In this document: positions 44,834 to 56,575 of the stretch, in pieces
Numbering within the stretch: position 1 is the first letter of the stretch
Layout of the letters: the number at the start of each line of letters is the position of its first letter
Assembly: GCA_023374045.1 (NCBI GenBank)
Contig: CM041783.1
Location: forward strand, 95,701,298 to 95,765,297
Source of the DNA: Limonium bicolor
Lineage: Eukaryota > Streptophyta > Magnoliopsida > Caryophyllales > Plumbaginaceae
Direction of reading: 5' to 3'
Length of the DNA stretch: 64,000 bases
Notes under the pieces: generated by a model
Databases searched by the model: none
The model's input: only the letters and a program-made list of their open reading frames with translations
Told to the model about the DNA's origin: nothing
Position numbers and translations under genes: made by a program

Positions 44834-47800
44834 TGTAACACCCCTACTATTAATTCAATCATTACCGTCCAATCTCCTCGTGCTTCCCGAGTCACGCAGC
44901 GGATACATACTTACATACATCGGGTGATACAATGTCGTTAGTCACCCACGTGACTAACATGGCTACTACTTCTACATACAGCATCGGTCTGATGGACCGG
45001 AATATCCGAGTACTACTTAATACAATACATACTCTCATTACATACTGAATACTACAATACTCCATTCGATACATTACTCCATTCAATACCGTACTCCATT
45101 CAATACAATACTCCACAACTCCATGCAAGATAATACACTACGCATACCGAGTTTACTAGGTTCTAAAATCAATACAGTACTTCTCCCAAATTCATACACA
45201 CTCACTAGGAGTCAATCCGCTACCCATTCCTCACAAACTAGATACTTCTAATTACAAGGTGCGCCACCGGTCTCTTACCTTGACCGTATCCGCTCCGGGT
45301 ACCTGCACACTAAAAACGTTCCCCCTAGGGGGTCAGCTTGCGCTGAATATGATAACCGCATACCCCGCGTACTAGCGAGGGTACGCCGACCATTTGGTCG
45401 AATACATGCAATTCATTTTGCAATACATACATACATACATACATACTTCATGCTTTCATTCACAATACTACCCAAGGTATACATACGTACGCACAGTACA
45501 ATACATGCTTGGAAGACAATACGAGTCGACCAATACTTACTTACCATCTTCCAGAATACACATACACAGTATATACTCATTACACACTCCATACGCAATA
45601 CGGAGATACAATTCTCCAATACATACAAAGGTCCAGTTAGCTTCATTACACACCCGGGTTAATCGGATGTTCAATACTTTTTGCTCCAGGTCAATGACTT
45701 ACAATAGTCAAGACCAATACACATGCAATACTTACTTCTTACATACTTTACTTCCAGTTAAGTCGGTATGACCTCCGGGCAGGGATTACTACATCCCACC
45801 ACCGGGCTTTAGCGTGGCCCACTAATCCAGGATGCTACCCATTCAAGGGAATTGGTCCATGGAAAAGATTACAGCCAGGATTCGGATCCAACCTCTTGTG
45901 TTTCCTTATCCTCACGCGTGGCCGAAACTATATCGGACTTCTACTCATTCCATTTTACTCATTACTCAAGTTAGGAGTTAGAATGTTAGGAATTAGTAGA
46001 AGTCAGTACTTCATTCCCATACATACATACAATACACAAGTACACAATACTTACACATACTTCTCATTTCCATTCATTCTTTTCATGATTTATACAAACT
46101 AATTGTTCAAGAAGATACAACAAGAACAAATAGTTCAAACACAATTAAGTGCAATATAAATCCGATTCGTGCATTTATCTTATTGGTGATCACATAAGCA
46201 CACAAATCGGGGTAACCAAGTTAGGATACAGGGCATGAAGAAATCATACCGTACACCGTCGTATTCGCACTACCGGTTCCTTGGAGATCAACTATTTGAT
46301 TCCTATACATACATGGAGTAGCATGATCAATGGTCTATTATTGATCTAACTTACTCCTTCATTGATACTTTCAATATTTACTTACCACTTCATTACTTTC
46401 TTACTTGATTATAAAACCTTCCTTTACTTTACTACTTCTTAAACTTGTTTTCTTACTCATTTACTTACTTTCTTACCATTATTGCTTCATTAATGGTGTA
46501 TTACTACGTATATATGCATATATGTATATAGGCATATATATATGTATATATGATTACTATAACCATATAATTAAAACATTTTTTTTTACTCGACCGGACT
46601 TGCGACCGACCTTGCAAGTCCGGTCCATTCCAGTAGCTATCAGTACGGGAAATTTCTGGCTCGACCGAACTTGCAAGTCCGGTCGCAAGTTCGGTCCATT
46701 CCAGTAGCTTGCGTTACGGAAATTTTTCTGGCCGACCGAACTTGCAAGTCCGGTCGCAAGTTCGGTCCATTCCAGAAGGTTTCAGACGGGAGAATTTTCT
46801 GGTCCGACCGAACTTGCATGTCCGGTCGCAAGTCCGGTCGATTCCAGAAGGTTTCCCGTCTTGTAAATCTGGGCTTGACCGAACTTGCAAGTCCGGTCGC
46901 AAGTCCGGTCCGGCCCAGTACTCCAGTTTTAAAATCTGTTCTTGGGTGTTTTCTTTACCCATTGTTTCCCCAATCTTCCTACATGTAATCCCACATGTTT
47001 AAACACTGCTTAGGCCCTCCGAATTGCCTTAGTTCATCCACCAAACTCCTTACTAAATCCATCAATCGACTTACACAAATTCCTCACTTCTTTTCCAACA
47101 AATGTAACAGTTTTTGTTTACTTATGCTACAGATTTCTAACCCAACTTCTACCATTCAATACTTCCTATACCAATGTCACTCCTAACATCCCAAATACAT
47201 TTCCAAGCAATTACACATCTATACCCAAGTCCAACACTCTTTTTATCAATGCTTACACCCTATTTCTTTCTAGTTCCACAATGCACTTTGATAGCTCCTT
47301 GCTACAGATTTTTACACTTCTTATTTCTCTTACTACAACTACCACCTCATCATTACTAAACATACCTACTCAATCCAATATACACCTTGGTTCTCCCATT
47401 CACCAAGTCATTCTTAATTACATAATTCCTACCAAAATTTTGCCATAGTTCACCTACAATTTCTACTTCTCCACATACTTACTTTTTCATCAAATTCATT
47501 CCTAATATAGCCACACCCTTACAGGGGTCCTACCAGCAATACAAGGCAATACTCATTACATCATTACTCCACCAACATCAATATCAATACTCATACACAA
47601 TATACTTGGCTCTAAGGCCTACAATCCACTTACTAGTTCCCAAATACTCAAAACTCCAATACTACAACACCAATACAATACTTTGGGTTCTTTAAATTGG
47701 TTTATCCATTCCCATTACTCCAATGCACTAGAATTTAGCATTAGGAAAGAGCTCTTACCTTGAGCTTATAATTCCTTCATTTCTTTTCCACTTCTTCTTT

Positions 47801-49074
47801 CTTCCTTGCACCAAAATCGGTCATATGGGGAATGGAGTTGCCAAACTCCATTCCCATCACCCAAAGCACACAAAACAAGTGTAATTAAACTACTAACCCT
47901 TACATTAACACTAATTCATTGAAGTGTCAAAAATACAAATTCTAGGGTTTACCTTTGGAGTGATTTATGAGGGGTTTTAGCCCTTGGTTCAAGAAGGTGT
48001 TCTCACCACCATTGGAGGGTTGAAGCAAAGCTCCAAAACAAGAGGAAAAACAAGGTAAGAGAGAGAGACCAAAAATCGGCCATACCAAGAGATGGAGAAA
48101 AGTGAGGTCTTTCATGGGGATTTTTACCTTGTTGGAAAGAGGAGACTCCAAGCTTCACAATGGTGTGCTTTCCTCTTCAAATGGGGAAAACCCATGGAGA
48201 TGAAACTCATCCTTTTCGAATTTTGAAAAGATAGAAATGTAGAGGAGGATGAGGGGATTACAAATATGTAATTCATTTTACATTTGGAGCTCAAATGGAG
48301 CTAGAGCATGAGGAAGAAAGTGAGGAAGCCATGGGAGCTTCCTTTGGGGCTTTGAAATCGCCCAACCAGAAGAGATAGAGGGCAAAATCGATGGAGAGGG
48401 AAGGAGGGAAGGAGAGAGAAGAGAGAAATGAGGGGAGAGAGAGTGTGTGAGTGCTTTTTACTTTCCCACCTTTTTGCTTTTTGACTCTACATTAATCTAG
48501 CTAGTTACATGTGTGTGAGAGGGTTATTTGACCCCTTAAAAATCGGCCCCACACATTACTGCTAGTTGGAGCGTTTTTCGTCTTTTACAGAAAACGCTCG
48601 TTATTTTACCCGGTTTTGATACTACTCACTAACCGGGCCCGTTTTCCGGAATTTTCTCGTTTCTTTATTTTTATTGGTTATTAAGCTTCCATAAATGCTT
48701 AATAACTATTATTTAATGATTCATAATTTTTACGGGTCTGTTTGACCACATAAAGTCACGTTTTTGGGTTTCCTCGAAAAACGTGCGCTAAAGCTCTTTT
48801 AGCGTTTTAATACATTTCTTGGATCCGTTTTCTTCGGGAATCGTTCCCATATATTATTTAGGTCTTATTAAACCTTTAGAATCCATATAATACGCTAACC
48901 GAGGTCTCATACCTCCTATGGTTATTTAACGCTTATTTAGCGTTTTTCACTTTTTAAGCGTTTCTTTATTTCTTTCGGATTTATTTTCCCTTACCAATAC
49001 TTCTTAATCATTATTAGGCTCTTAAATACCTATCTGGATAATTTAATCGCCATATATAAGGTCGGGGTATTTCA
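44834..49074 (-). repeat. Element C 3' LTR (left)
   Basis: 4,241 bp. From the left edge: U5 box in GAGTCACGCAGCGGA (44,889-44,903), U5 hairpin 44,937-44,958, palindrome 45,321-45,332, (CATA)n at about 45,423-45,447, alternating TA near 46,509-46,551, hairpin array 46,592-46,910, inverted repeat AGCGTTT and AAACGCT near 48,569-48,600. No supported gene. Confidence 0.9.
46592..46910 (-). repeat. Array of five dyad repeats, ~71-bp period (C left LTR)
   Basis: Units begin at 46,592, 46,663, 46,734, 46,806 and 46,877. A typical unit pairs GACCGAACTTGC with GCAAGTTCGGTC around AAGTCCGGTC, and is followed by CATTCCAG. The same array is at 58,322-58,634 in the other LTR. Confidence 0.9.
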
Positions 49075-49570
49075 ATCTACCCCCCTTAAGAACTTTGTCC
49101 TCAAAGTTGTTCGAGGTTTTGGGATTACTATACTTACTCTCTACTATACTTGTCTAGTGCCAACGTCATACATCCTTCCTCCTTACGATTCCCAAATCCA
49201 TCCCTCAAGGTTCCTACATACCATACTATACCAATCTACTATAGTTACTCCAATCCGCACTACTACTAACTATCCGGCTCCTCATTACCAAGCTCGTACA
49301 TACGTACAGTGCAAGCTATCCCCAAAGCAATGCAATACACATACAATCCCTCAGGCACCAAGGTCATCTAGACACAGGACTCCTCTACGTCCCGCTGCCC
49401 TTGGAATAATACAACATACTACCTTACTATCTTCTTCGGTACACCCTTCTAGCAGATCCTCATTCTCCATACTAAAGGAAATTCTTTCACTACTACCAAT
49501 TAAAAATTTTCTAAAACACACAACTTCAAATTCCAATTTATATTCATTACTTCTATCCTATGTGATTCTT

Positions 49571-49705
49571 GTGACCACTTAAGGGGAGCTTCAAGAATCG
49601 TTCAACCCTGATGTGATCAGCATCAGTGTTGCACTATCTTTCCACCCCAATTTGTGTTCGGTTTCCCTCGATCTGATCAGGATCAAGTTCGACTTCCCAC
49701 ATCAG
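49571..49705 (-). repeat. Conserved 135-bp box (C)
   Basis: Minus-strand counterpart of 36,015-36,149, keeping CTTGATC/GATCGAG and CTGATG/CATCAG pairings. It lies about 500 bases before the 3' LTR, against about 740 in B. Confidence 0.8.
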
Positions 49706-50443
49706 TTTCAAACAAACAGATAGTTGTTTATTTCAATTTTCTATCTTTTTACTCTGCCTAGTCGTGATTACAATTTCACACATCTCCAAAGGATGGAATT
49801 CAGTCCATCAATCATCCTCACTCTACTTCCAAATACTTGCTTCAAGATTCAATACCTACATACTCATTTCATCATCTGTTACTACTTCCATTCACTCCTC
49901 TCCTTCATCTCAAATATTCTAGCTAAGGACTACAGTACTTAGGAAATTCGGTTGTCCTCGATTTACTTCCAATAACATACTTACGAATACACTACTCATG
50001 GTTACAATCCTCTACTACTCATAGTTAATCCGTACTACTTCTTTAAGAATACAATACTTGTGGAGCTCCATCCACTACTCATTCTCAATTTTCTCAAGAC
50101 AATCACCTAGGGAACTCAATTTCCTCTAGGTTATACATCGGTTTTATACCGACTCATGCATCGTAATACCATGTCTAACTTCAGATAGGCACACACTACA
50201 GGGATTATCGTTTCCCCAAGAGTTACTATACTCCTCTTTACTAATAACACTGTGGTTACAAGATGGGTATATTCATCCTATGGTATTCGCATCTCTTGTG
50301 CCCAATTACCACAGTTACAATATGAATGAATTCGTATGTTTATTTAACATAAGTACCAATCATTAAATCAATTCTCATTTGTGCTATGCACATTATAGTT
50401 TTATGTGTTTTATTTATAAAACTTGCATTAAGCGGTTTTCGCT

Positions 50444-50480
50444 CTACCCCCTTAATTAAAGGGATTACGCCCACGTAATC
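50444..50480 (-). other. Hairpin plus internal purine tract (C)
   Basis: Element sense: GATTACG, TGGG, CGTAATC, then a weak TTTAATTAA pairing and TTAAGGGGGTAGAG. The A-T pair at stem position 2 replaces G-C in B. Confidence 0.75.
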
Positions 50481-50724
50481 TACCATATGTTACTATTAAA
50501 CATTGGTTTACTCGATTTGGGCAATCTGAAGCGTTTAGCTTCATTACGATATACTATACCATATGCTCTGGTCAAAGGGTCTTAACCATACCAATGGTTT
50601 AGTCTTTGCACCGAGGATTCGTACATGAGTTTATTTAACTCCTAATTAATTCAGTTCTAGCCTATTGGGCTTCAAGGCATTAATAGCCATTCTTTCGTAC
50701 TTACTAGGTGTATTACATTTCTTA

Positions 50725-50760
50725 GTTAGGGCCCACTAGCTTCTGCTGCGCGACCCTGAT
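50725..50760 (-). other. Initiator tRNA-Met 5'-part-like segment (C)
   Basis: Element sense starts ATCAGGGTCGCGCAGCAGAA and runs through GC, TAGTGGGCCC and TAAC. Aligned to plant tRNA-iMet 1-38 it has four mismatches and two one-base gaps by eye. It keeps D-arm and anticodon-stem bases but has lost part of the CAT anticodon. Confidence 0.8.
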
Positions 50761-51308
50761 AACTTGGGTTACTCACCCTTCATGTTATCCTAAATGTGCT
50801 ATACATCACCTTTCTATCCCTCTGTTGTCGAAATAAGGTTTACTAACAGTGTGGTATTCTTTTACCGCTGTTTGAACTCAATGAGTTTTAGATTGTAACC
50901 AGCTCTCTGGTAATCTATTATACATATTATTCGTACTCCAATGATTATTCACTAAGTTCCACCGACTTGTTGTCGGGCGAGGTTAAGTCACTACCTAGTT
51001 GCAGTGCTTCCTCTGTTGCCACTAGCTTCTGAATGATACCAGTTCTTCTGGTTCAGTACAAGTGTTCTTTGCTTGTATGACCTTGCATTCTCAATGCGTC
51101 GGTCCGAGTGACTTTCTTCAGTCTTCTTTCACCTTTTATTCCAATGGAATTCACATCTTGTGATTGTTAGTGTGCTTACACTTTTCGTGCTTCTTTGGCC
51201 TTAGGCCGCACGGTTTTTTGCTAAGCTTGCTTGACTGGCTTATGCCATGTTGTTGGTGAAAGAAAGGTTTACTACGGTTTACATTTCCATATTCCTAGCT
51301 ATCGCATT

Positions 51309-51390
51309 GGATCATTACTGCGCGAGTGCAATACCAAAACACTCAGTCATACAGAGTGCAGAGGCGTAAACGTTCGGCAGTAAATCACTT
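51309..51390 (-). repeat. Conserved GCACTCTGTA block (C)
   Basis: Minus-strand counterpart of 34,741-34,814: CTGCACTCTGTATGACTGAG, TGTTTTGGTATTGCACTCG. Confidence 0.8.
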
Positions 51391-52021
51391 ATGTGATAGG
51401 GATGAATATTTCTACTTGTCATCTCATACTTATACTTCATGTCATTGTCCAACTACTTCCTTATAGCGGTCGCTTGTTGCGCACCGTATTCTTACTCACT
51501 ATACAACATCGTTTTTACGGTCTCCGTTACTGTGGTAGCTTACCTTTACTCCTTGCCATTATTGTTGGCACCATTTCCTTATGGTGTACAAACACTAGGA
51601 GGTTCCTAGTCATATGTATGACGGTTGTCATAGTATACCGTGATACTATTATCTTCCCATTGTAGGGATGTTTTATTTCAATTTAGGTTTCATGTGTAGG
51701 TTAGCTTACCTCACATTACTTCCTCATTCATGATATCGTTTTCCAAATACTTGGTTGACCAAAGATGAAGTGGTTTATCGGGTTACAAGTTCTCTTGAGC
51801 GCCGGTCATTCATGGTGTGCAATATGCACACTCATTGATTGTTTTGACAATCACTGTCTCCATAGTGCTGAGCATTGATCATAGGCTCTAGCTATGAGGT
51901 TTTACCTTTGCATGTACATGATAAGTGTGAGATATGAATGGTTTTGGTAGTCTTTAATGCCTAATTTGTGTACACGCATCAACAATATTCCACACTTATC
52001 TTATGTTTTCCTTTGGTTTGC

Positions 52022-53467
52022 TGTTTGTTAAGGCTTGATACTCTTTTTCTATGTTAAATGCAGAGAAAAGCCAAGGAAACACTAGATTTACTCACAAGGG
52101 TGATAATGCAACAAACGGGGGTCGAATCGGAGTCAAGATAAAGAATTTGGAGGATTTTGATGGAATGTCCGAACTTGTGTCCGAACTTCCATGTTCGGAC
52201 TCAAGTCAAAGGTTTGTGTGCTGCGCCTGATGGAATGTCCAAACTTCAGTCCGAGCATCGAAGTTCGGACAGAGTTAAGAAAAGTCGGAGGTCTGATGTA
52301 CGGAGCATGTCCGAACTTGTGTCCGAACATCTAAGTTCGGACACAAGTCGAAACTTTCTGGCTTGAAGCGCTCAGAACACTGTGTCCGAACATTGAAGTC
52401 CGGACCAATGTTCGGACAAGACGAAAAATTCAGCATAAACTCAGCGTTTTGAAGGGAAAAAGAGAGAGGAAAAGTCTATTTAACTGACCTAATCAGAGGA
52501 GGAAGGCATTCACGCATCATCGATCATTACATCACACTCTCTCACACTGATAAACGAAGTTCTCTCCATTCATCCACGCCAATTGCATCAGTTCACCTTC
52601 ATCCACATTCACCAATCATATCGACATCGTTCTGGAGGAGCATCGACAGAAGGAAGTGCGACCATCATCTTCAACCTTGCGCCTGCAGCCATCGATACTG
52701 GATAATCGTTCAACAGAAGGGTTTTTCTTCCTTTAGATGATTTCTATGTTGATTGTATTTATCTGTTCCATTGCAATGTCTGGGTAGTAGGGATTTAACT
52801 CTGGGGTAGGGTTTGTTCAAGATGGATTCAATGTAGTTAAAGATTCTGCAGTTTGATTATGATGATTGTGACGGATTGTTTCCAGGTTAATGATTATCAA
52901 TTTTCTTCTCTACTAATTTCGCGAGTTATAGAGTTGTTTTGCGAAACCTATTGAGATCAGACAAGGTGATTAATAGGGAGTTTGAATTAACCTGGGAATT
53001 TGGGGAAGGATTAGTCGGATAGATAATCTTTCCTACGAACGCTAACAATTCTTTGTGCTTATTCCACCTATATGTGTTTTGCCAACTGCTAGATTAGAGT
53101 TGTCACGTTCTGATAGGTGAGCTTTTCAATGAACTAGGATTTAGCATTGAAAGAGATAGAAAGAATTGGCCTGTCCGTTTCTCATAATTAAATTGTAGGA
53201 GTTACTAGATTCAACCAGAAAAGAACAACCCGAGCCCAGAGTTCCACTCATATTATCAAACTCATCATTCATTTTTACCGATTGCTTAATTCAATTCTGA
53301 TTCGCATTTATTTGATTCAGTTCCAAAAACAATTCACAACCCCCGTAAGTTTCCAGTTTTCTTAGGATTTAGGATAGGACTTAGGCTTATTTATTCAAGT
53401 CCCACGGTTCGATACTTGGTTGCTTAACTGTCTATTCTGTAGTGACCGGGATTTTTGCAACCCGACA
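52022..53467 (+). mobile_element. LTR-like insert F inside element C (boundaries approximate)
   Basis: Alignment of C with B by shared landmarks shows about 2.3 kb extra between 51,350 and 54,325; this segment has no counterpart in B. It has the look of a plus-strand LTR of a Tat/Athila-like Gypsy group: a dyad array at 52,166-52,420, a pyrimidine-rich UTR-like part, and a 3' end GGGATTTTTGCAACCCGACA at 53,448-53,467. I could not find a target duplication, so exact ends and lineage are unproven. Confidence 0.45.
52166..52420 (+). repeat. Array of four dyad repeats, ~72-bp period (insert F)
   Basis: Units start at 52,166, 52,236, 52,308 and 52,383. A typical unit is TGTCCGAACTTGTGTCCGAA followed by CAT and AGTTCGGACACAAG. 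They are dyad-symmetric like the arrays in B and C LTRs and similarly spaced. Confidence 0.85.
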
Positions 53468-55581
53468 GACTTATTGATTTATTATTTTCTAGATTAATTT
53501 GTTTAGTTTTAGTAGATCAATTTCCCTGTTTGCAGTACATTACCGGGACATCCCTAAAACGTCAAGGGTTTCCTGGTCCCGTTCTCTAATTAAAGATTAT
53601 TCTATCACTGGTAGGTGAAAGTTCCCGTTGAGGGGTGTGTTTCCACTCATAGGTCTCATGACAAGGTTTACCATGTAAGTATTCATACAATGGTTCACCA
53701 CATGTTTGGGTGCATAAGGAGTATACTTACTCCTTCGAGCTTCGATGCTCTTAAGCGATGTGCTTCTACAGTCCACAGCCTCTTGTAGGCGTAGTGGTTT
53801 GGAAATCTCATTTCCTTATTTGTCGTCCCTTGGCAATATCTATGCACAAGTTTTGTTGTTATAGTGGATGGAAGCCTTTTCTTAGGGTTCACATCTTCGC
53901 CACATTGGTGGTCTCAGGTTAACGAGGGGTACCTTCCTTTGGGTTCTCGCAGTGTCCAAGTGTGGACTAGGCCATTGTTGGCGTTATTACGATTCTTATG
54001 CCTCTGTGCTGCCATTGCTACAGAAGGCATGAGGTAATTAAAGGCTTGTCAACTGTATACTAGACGGATGCTCTAGTGACAGTAACACTGAGTTGGCCAT
54101 TACTCCAAGCCACTCAAAAGGTTGGGTTTGAATTGATGGTCCAGTTGTTGATTTCTTGTCATATGAGACAATATCTCTTGCAACTCTTATTATCAAATGG
54201 TGTGGTTCTGCAACCATTTTAGTTTACACAACGTATTTGATTTGTGGACATTAAGCCTTATTGCTGCAAGCTATGCTCCTTGTAAGCCGCTTACACACGT
54301 TCCCACTCCTAGTATACCGTCGTAGGGTTGGAGGTATTACTGGGCTCCATGGCAAGTCGTGACATCACGCTTCCGTTCATAGGAGACCCTTTTAGCAATC
54401 TGGTACTAATCAGTGCCTTTGTGTAATTCAGGGTGTTTTCCTCCATGCGAAATCCCTTCGATGTCCTACCCGAATGTTTGTTCTAGCTTCCGTGCTCTTA
54501 TCAAGACACTTGTTCAACTGTTGTTACCTCAGACACCCTTCAAGGATTGCTCCTGGGTGCCGTTAGATCACGCCATTACATCCGGCTGATGTTTATGATA
54601 TGTTGTGTCTACTATACCGCCTTGTGGTATTGTATTTGAGCTATCCCCTTTAGGGTTATAGCGTCTCCCATTCTTGGGTAGACTGTTTATACTTGCTCCT
54701 AGTGCTTAAGACTAGGTTTAATATTCTCTTTGATGGTGGATTATACCTTGCGGTAGTCTTGGGTTGCTCTTGGGAGTTCTGTCCCGTTTGTTGAGCATGT
54801 TGTGGTTAATGTTAGCTTTCGCCTTACTGTTCAGGCTGGGTATACTTTCCAGCTGCCATATAATCGTTTGAAGTCCTTGAGACATATCTAATGTCTATAC
54901 CTACTAGTCCGCGCTCTTTGCGCTTCCTAGTCCTCATTCCTTATCCTTAGATGGATTCTCTGAGTTCTTCCATACTTATTTCTTAGCTGAGTTCCTTCCC
55001 TTGATCGTCTGAAGTGTCAGCTGTTCTAGTTTGAACTTACTCATGTCCAGAACGGAGTTGACTACTTCCCATGTTTTCGTACACTACATGTACACACGGG
55101 GGTACCATATTGATACGTTACCACTTACCTAACTATGTCAGGCCCGCAAGCTCTTCGGAGTGCGGTTGTTCCCACATCCCGTAATTGGGTACACTCGTAG
55201 TGCTCGTCACCACGGCTAGTGAAGTTCTATTGTCAACTCCTCTTGTATCATCCTATGATACTCACCGTAACTTGTTGGTTTTGTTTAAAAATCCAAGGTT
55301 TAAAAAGGTTGTTGTTTTGAAAAGAAAACTTGGTCTTGAAAATAACAGTCCGGTGTTAAAGAAGTTCTTCATGGCATAGCCATGTTCTGAGGTTTCGACC
55401 AAGTCTAGCTTCTTGCTGACTGGTATGTTCTTTGTGCAATGGTCAAGCCGTCAGGCCTTCCCGAGGTTCCCTTCTCCCAGTTTTTAGGATGTGCGATCCT
55501 TTAGCTGTTCTATTACGGCCACAGTGCCTTACTATGTACTTGTGGTGTGTTAGGGTTCCTCTACATGTCTCTGTCCTTACT

Positions 55582-55601
55582 GCACTTGCCGTGGCAAGTG
55601 C
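55582..55601. other. Conserved hairpin GCACTTGCC (C)
   Basis: Same 9-bp arms as 32,813-32,832 with a different two-base gap. Confidence 0.75.
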
Positions 55602-56542
55602 GTGGTACTGGTGGTTTTTTGGGTAAACCTATACCAGTCTCTATGGTTTCCGCTTGTATTTGATGGTCTTGTCGACTCTTCCTTTGATCTTATTGATCAT
55701 TTACTTAGGTTAATCACTCTTCTGAGTAACTTCTCAGTGAGTTTGACATGGATGTCATTGGTCAGGGTACTTCTCCAATCCTTGGAGCTTCCCCTTTGAC
55801 TTGGTTGTGTTGTTCCTTGTTGCTTATTCCCACACGTTTGTTGTGGTTACTGAGCCTGATTTGGTTTAGGCACTACGGTTGTAGTTACGTCAGATTATAT
55901 CTTGTGACTATTCTTGTAGCTGTCTGAGCTATGTTGGCCAGGTTTGTAACCTTTTTGGCGTTGTAGTTTTGGAGTCAGTCACTCCTGACTATGTCCTTAG
56001 CCAGCTAGCTCACCGTTGGTGGTGTTGCTTGGCTATTACTGTTGTCCCGTAGACTTGTCTCGGGTTTCATTACTGCTCCTGTTTCCATTTCGTTGCACGG
56101 TTAGTGCTTCTTTTCCTGTTGCTGGTTGTTTCTAGGTTCCGCGACTGCTAAGCATGTCGCCCCCATGCTGTTGCAAGTTATAGCCTCCTTGTGGTTGGAG
56201 TGTTTATACTACCGCTATTAAGTGCGGCTATTGTTGTTCAACCGGGATCCACTTCCGGGTCTTCCATTTCTCGGAATCCACCATACGTCGGTTCTTGTTT
56301 ACTGTGTGATTGCTTCACAACTGCCAGATCGGGTTTTCCCCGAGTATGAGAAGGCTTTTCTTCTCTGGCTCTGTCCCTTTCCCAAGTTATACAATGGGGT
56401 TTGCGGTGGGCGTGGCTGGTGTTGTAGGTATCCGGTACTCACCGGAGTTCCTAACTAGCATCTCTCTAATGCTATCACTCAGCCCATAGCCCAAAGCTTC
56501 TAATTCCTAACTCGGTATTTCCTAAGCTCGGTATTTCCAATC

Positions 56543-56570
56543 ATCAGAGCGACACTTCGCTCTGATACCA
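56543..56570 (-). promoter_or_regulatory. Primer binding site in a hairpin (C)
   Basis: Element-sense TGGTATCAGAGC (56,570-56,559). ATCAGAGCGA pairs with TCGCTCTGAT (56,552-56,543) around AGTG. Spacer to the LTR end (56,576) is AAAAG. Confidence 0.88.
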
Positions 56571-56575
56571 CTTTT

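Larger units (their letters stand above)
49075..56575 (-). mobile_element. Element C internal region, noncoding
   Basis: 7,501 bp, no supported gene. In element sense: primer hairpin 56,570-56,543; hairpin GCACTTGCC 55,601-55,582; GGTAACGTATC block near 55,110; insert F about 53,467-52,022; GCACTCTGTA block 51,390-51,309; hairpin CCGAC, AACAA, GTCGG 50,976-50,962; tRNA-like 50,760-50,725; hairpin and purine tract 50,480-50,444; 135-bp box 49,705-49,571; terminal inverted repeat AACTTTGAGGACAAAGTT and purine tract 49,090-49,075. Confidence 0.85.

Noticed and set aside
46592..46910. CRISPR-like array
   Set aside because: Regular spacing of dyad repeats resembles one, but the units are imperfect, lie in plant LTRs in both copies, and there are no cas genes.
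46405..46988. Overlapping frames rich in RPDLQVRS-type repeats
   Set aside because: They are translations of the GACCGAACTTGC dyad array in several frames and on both strands.
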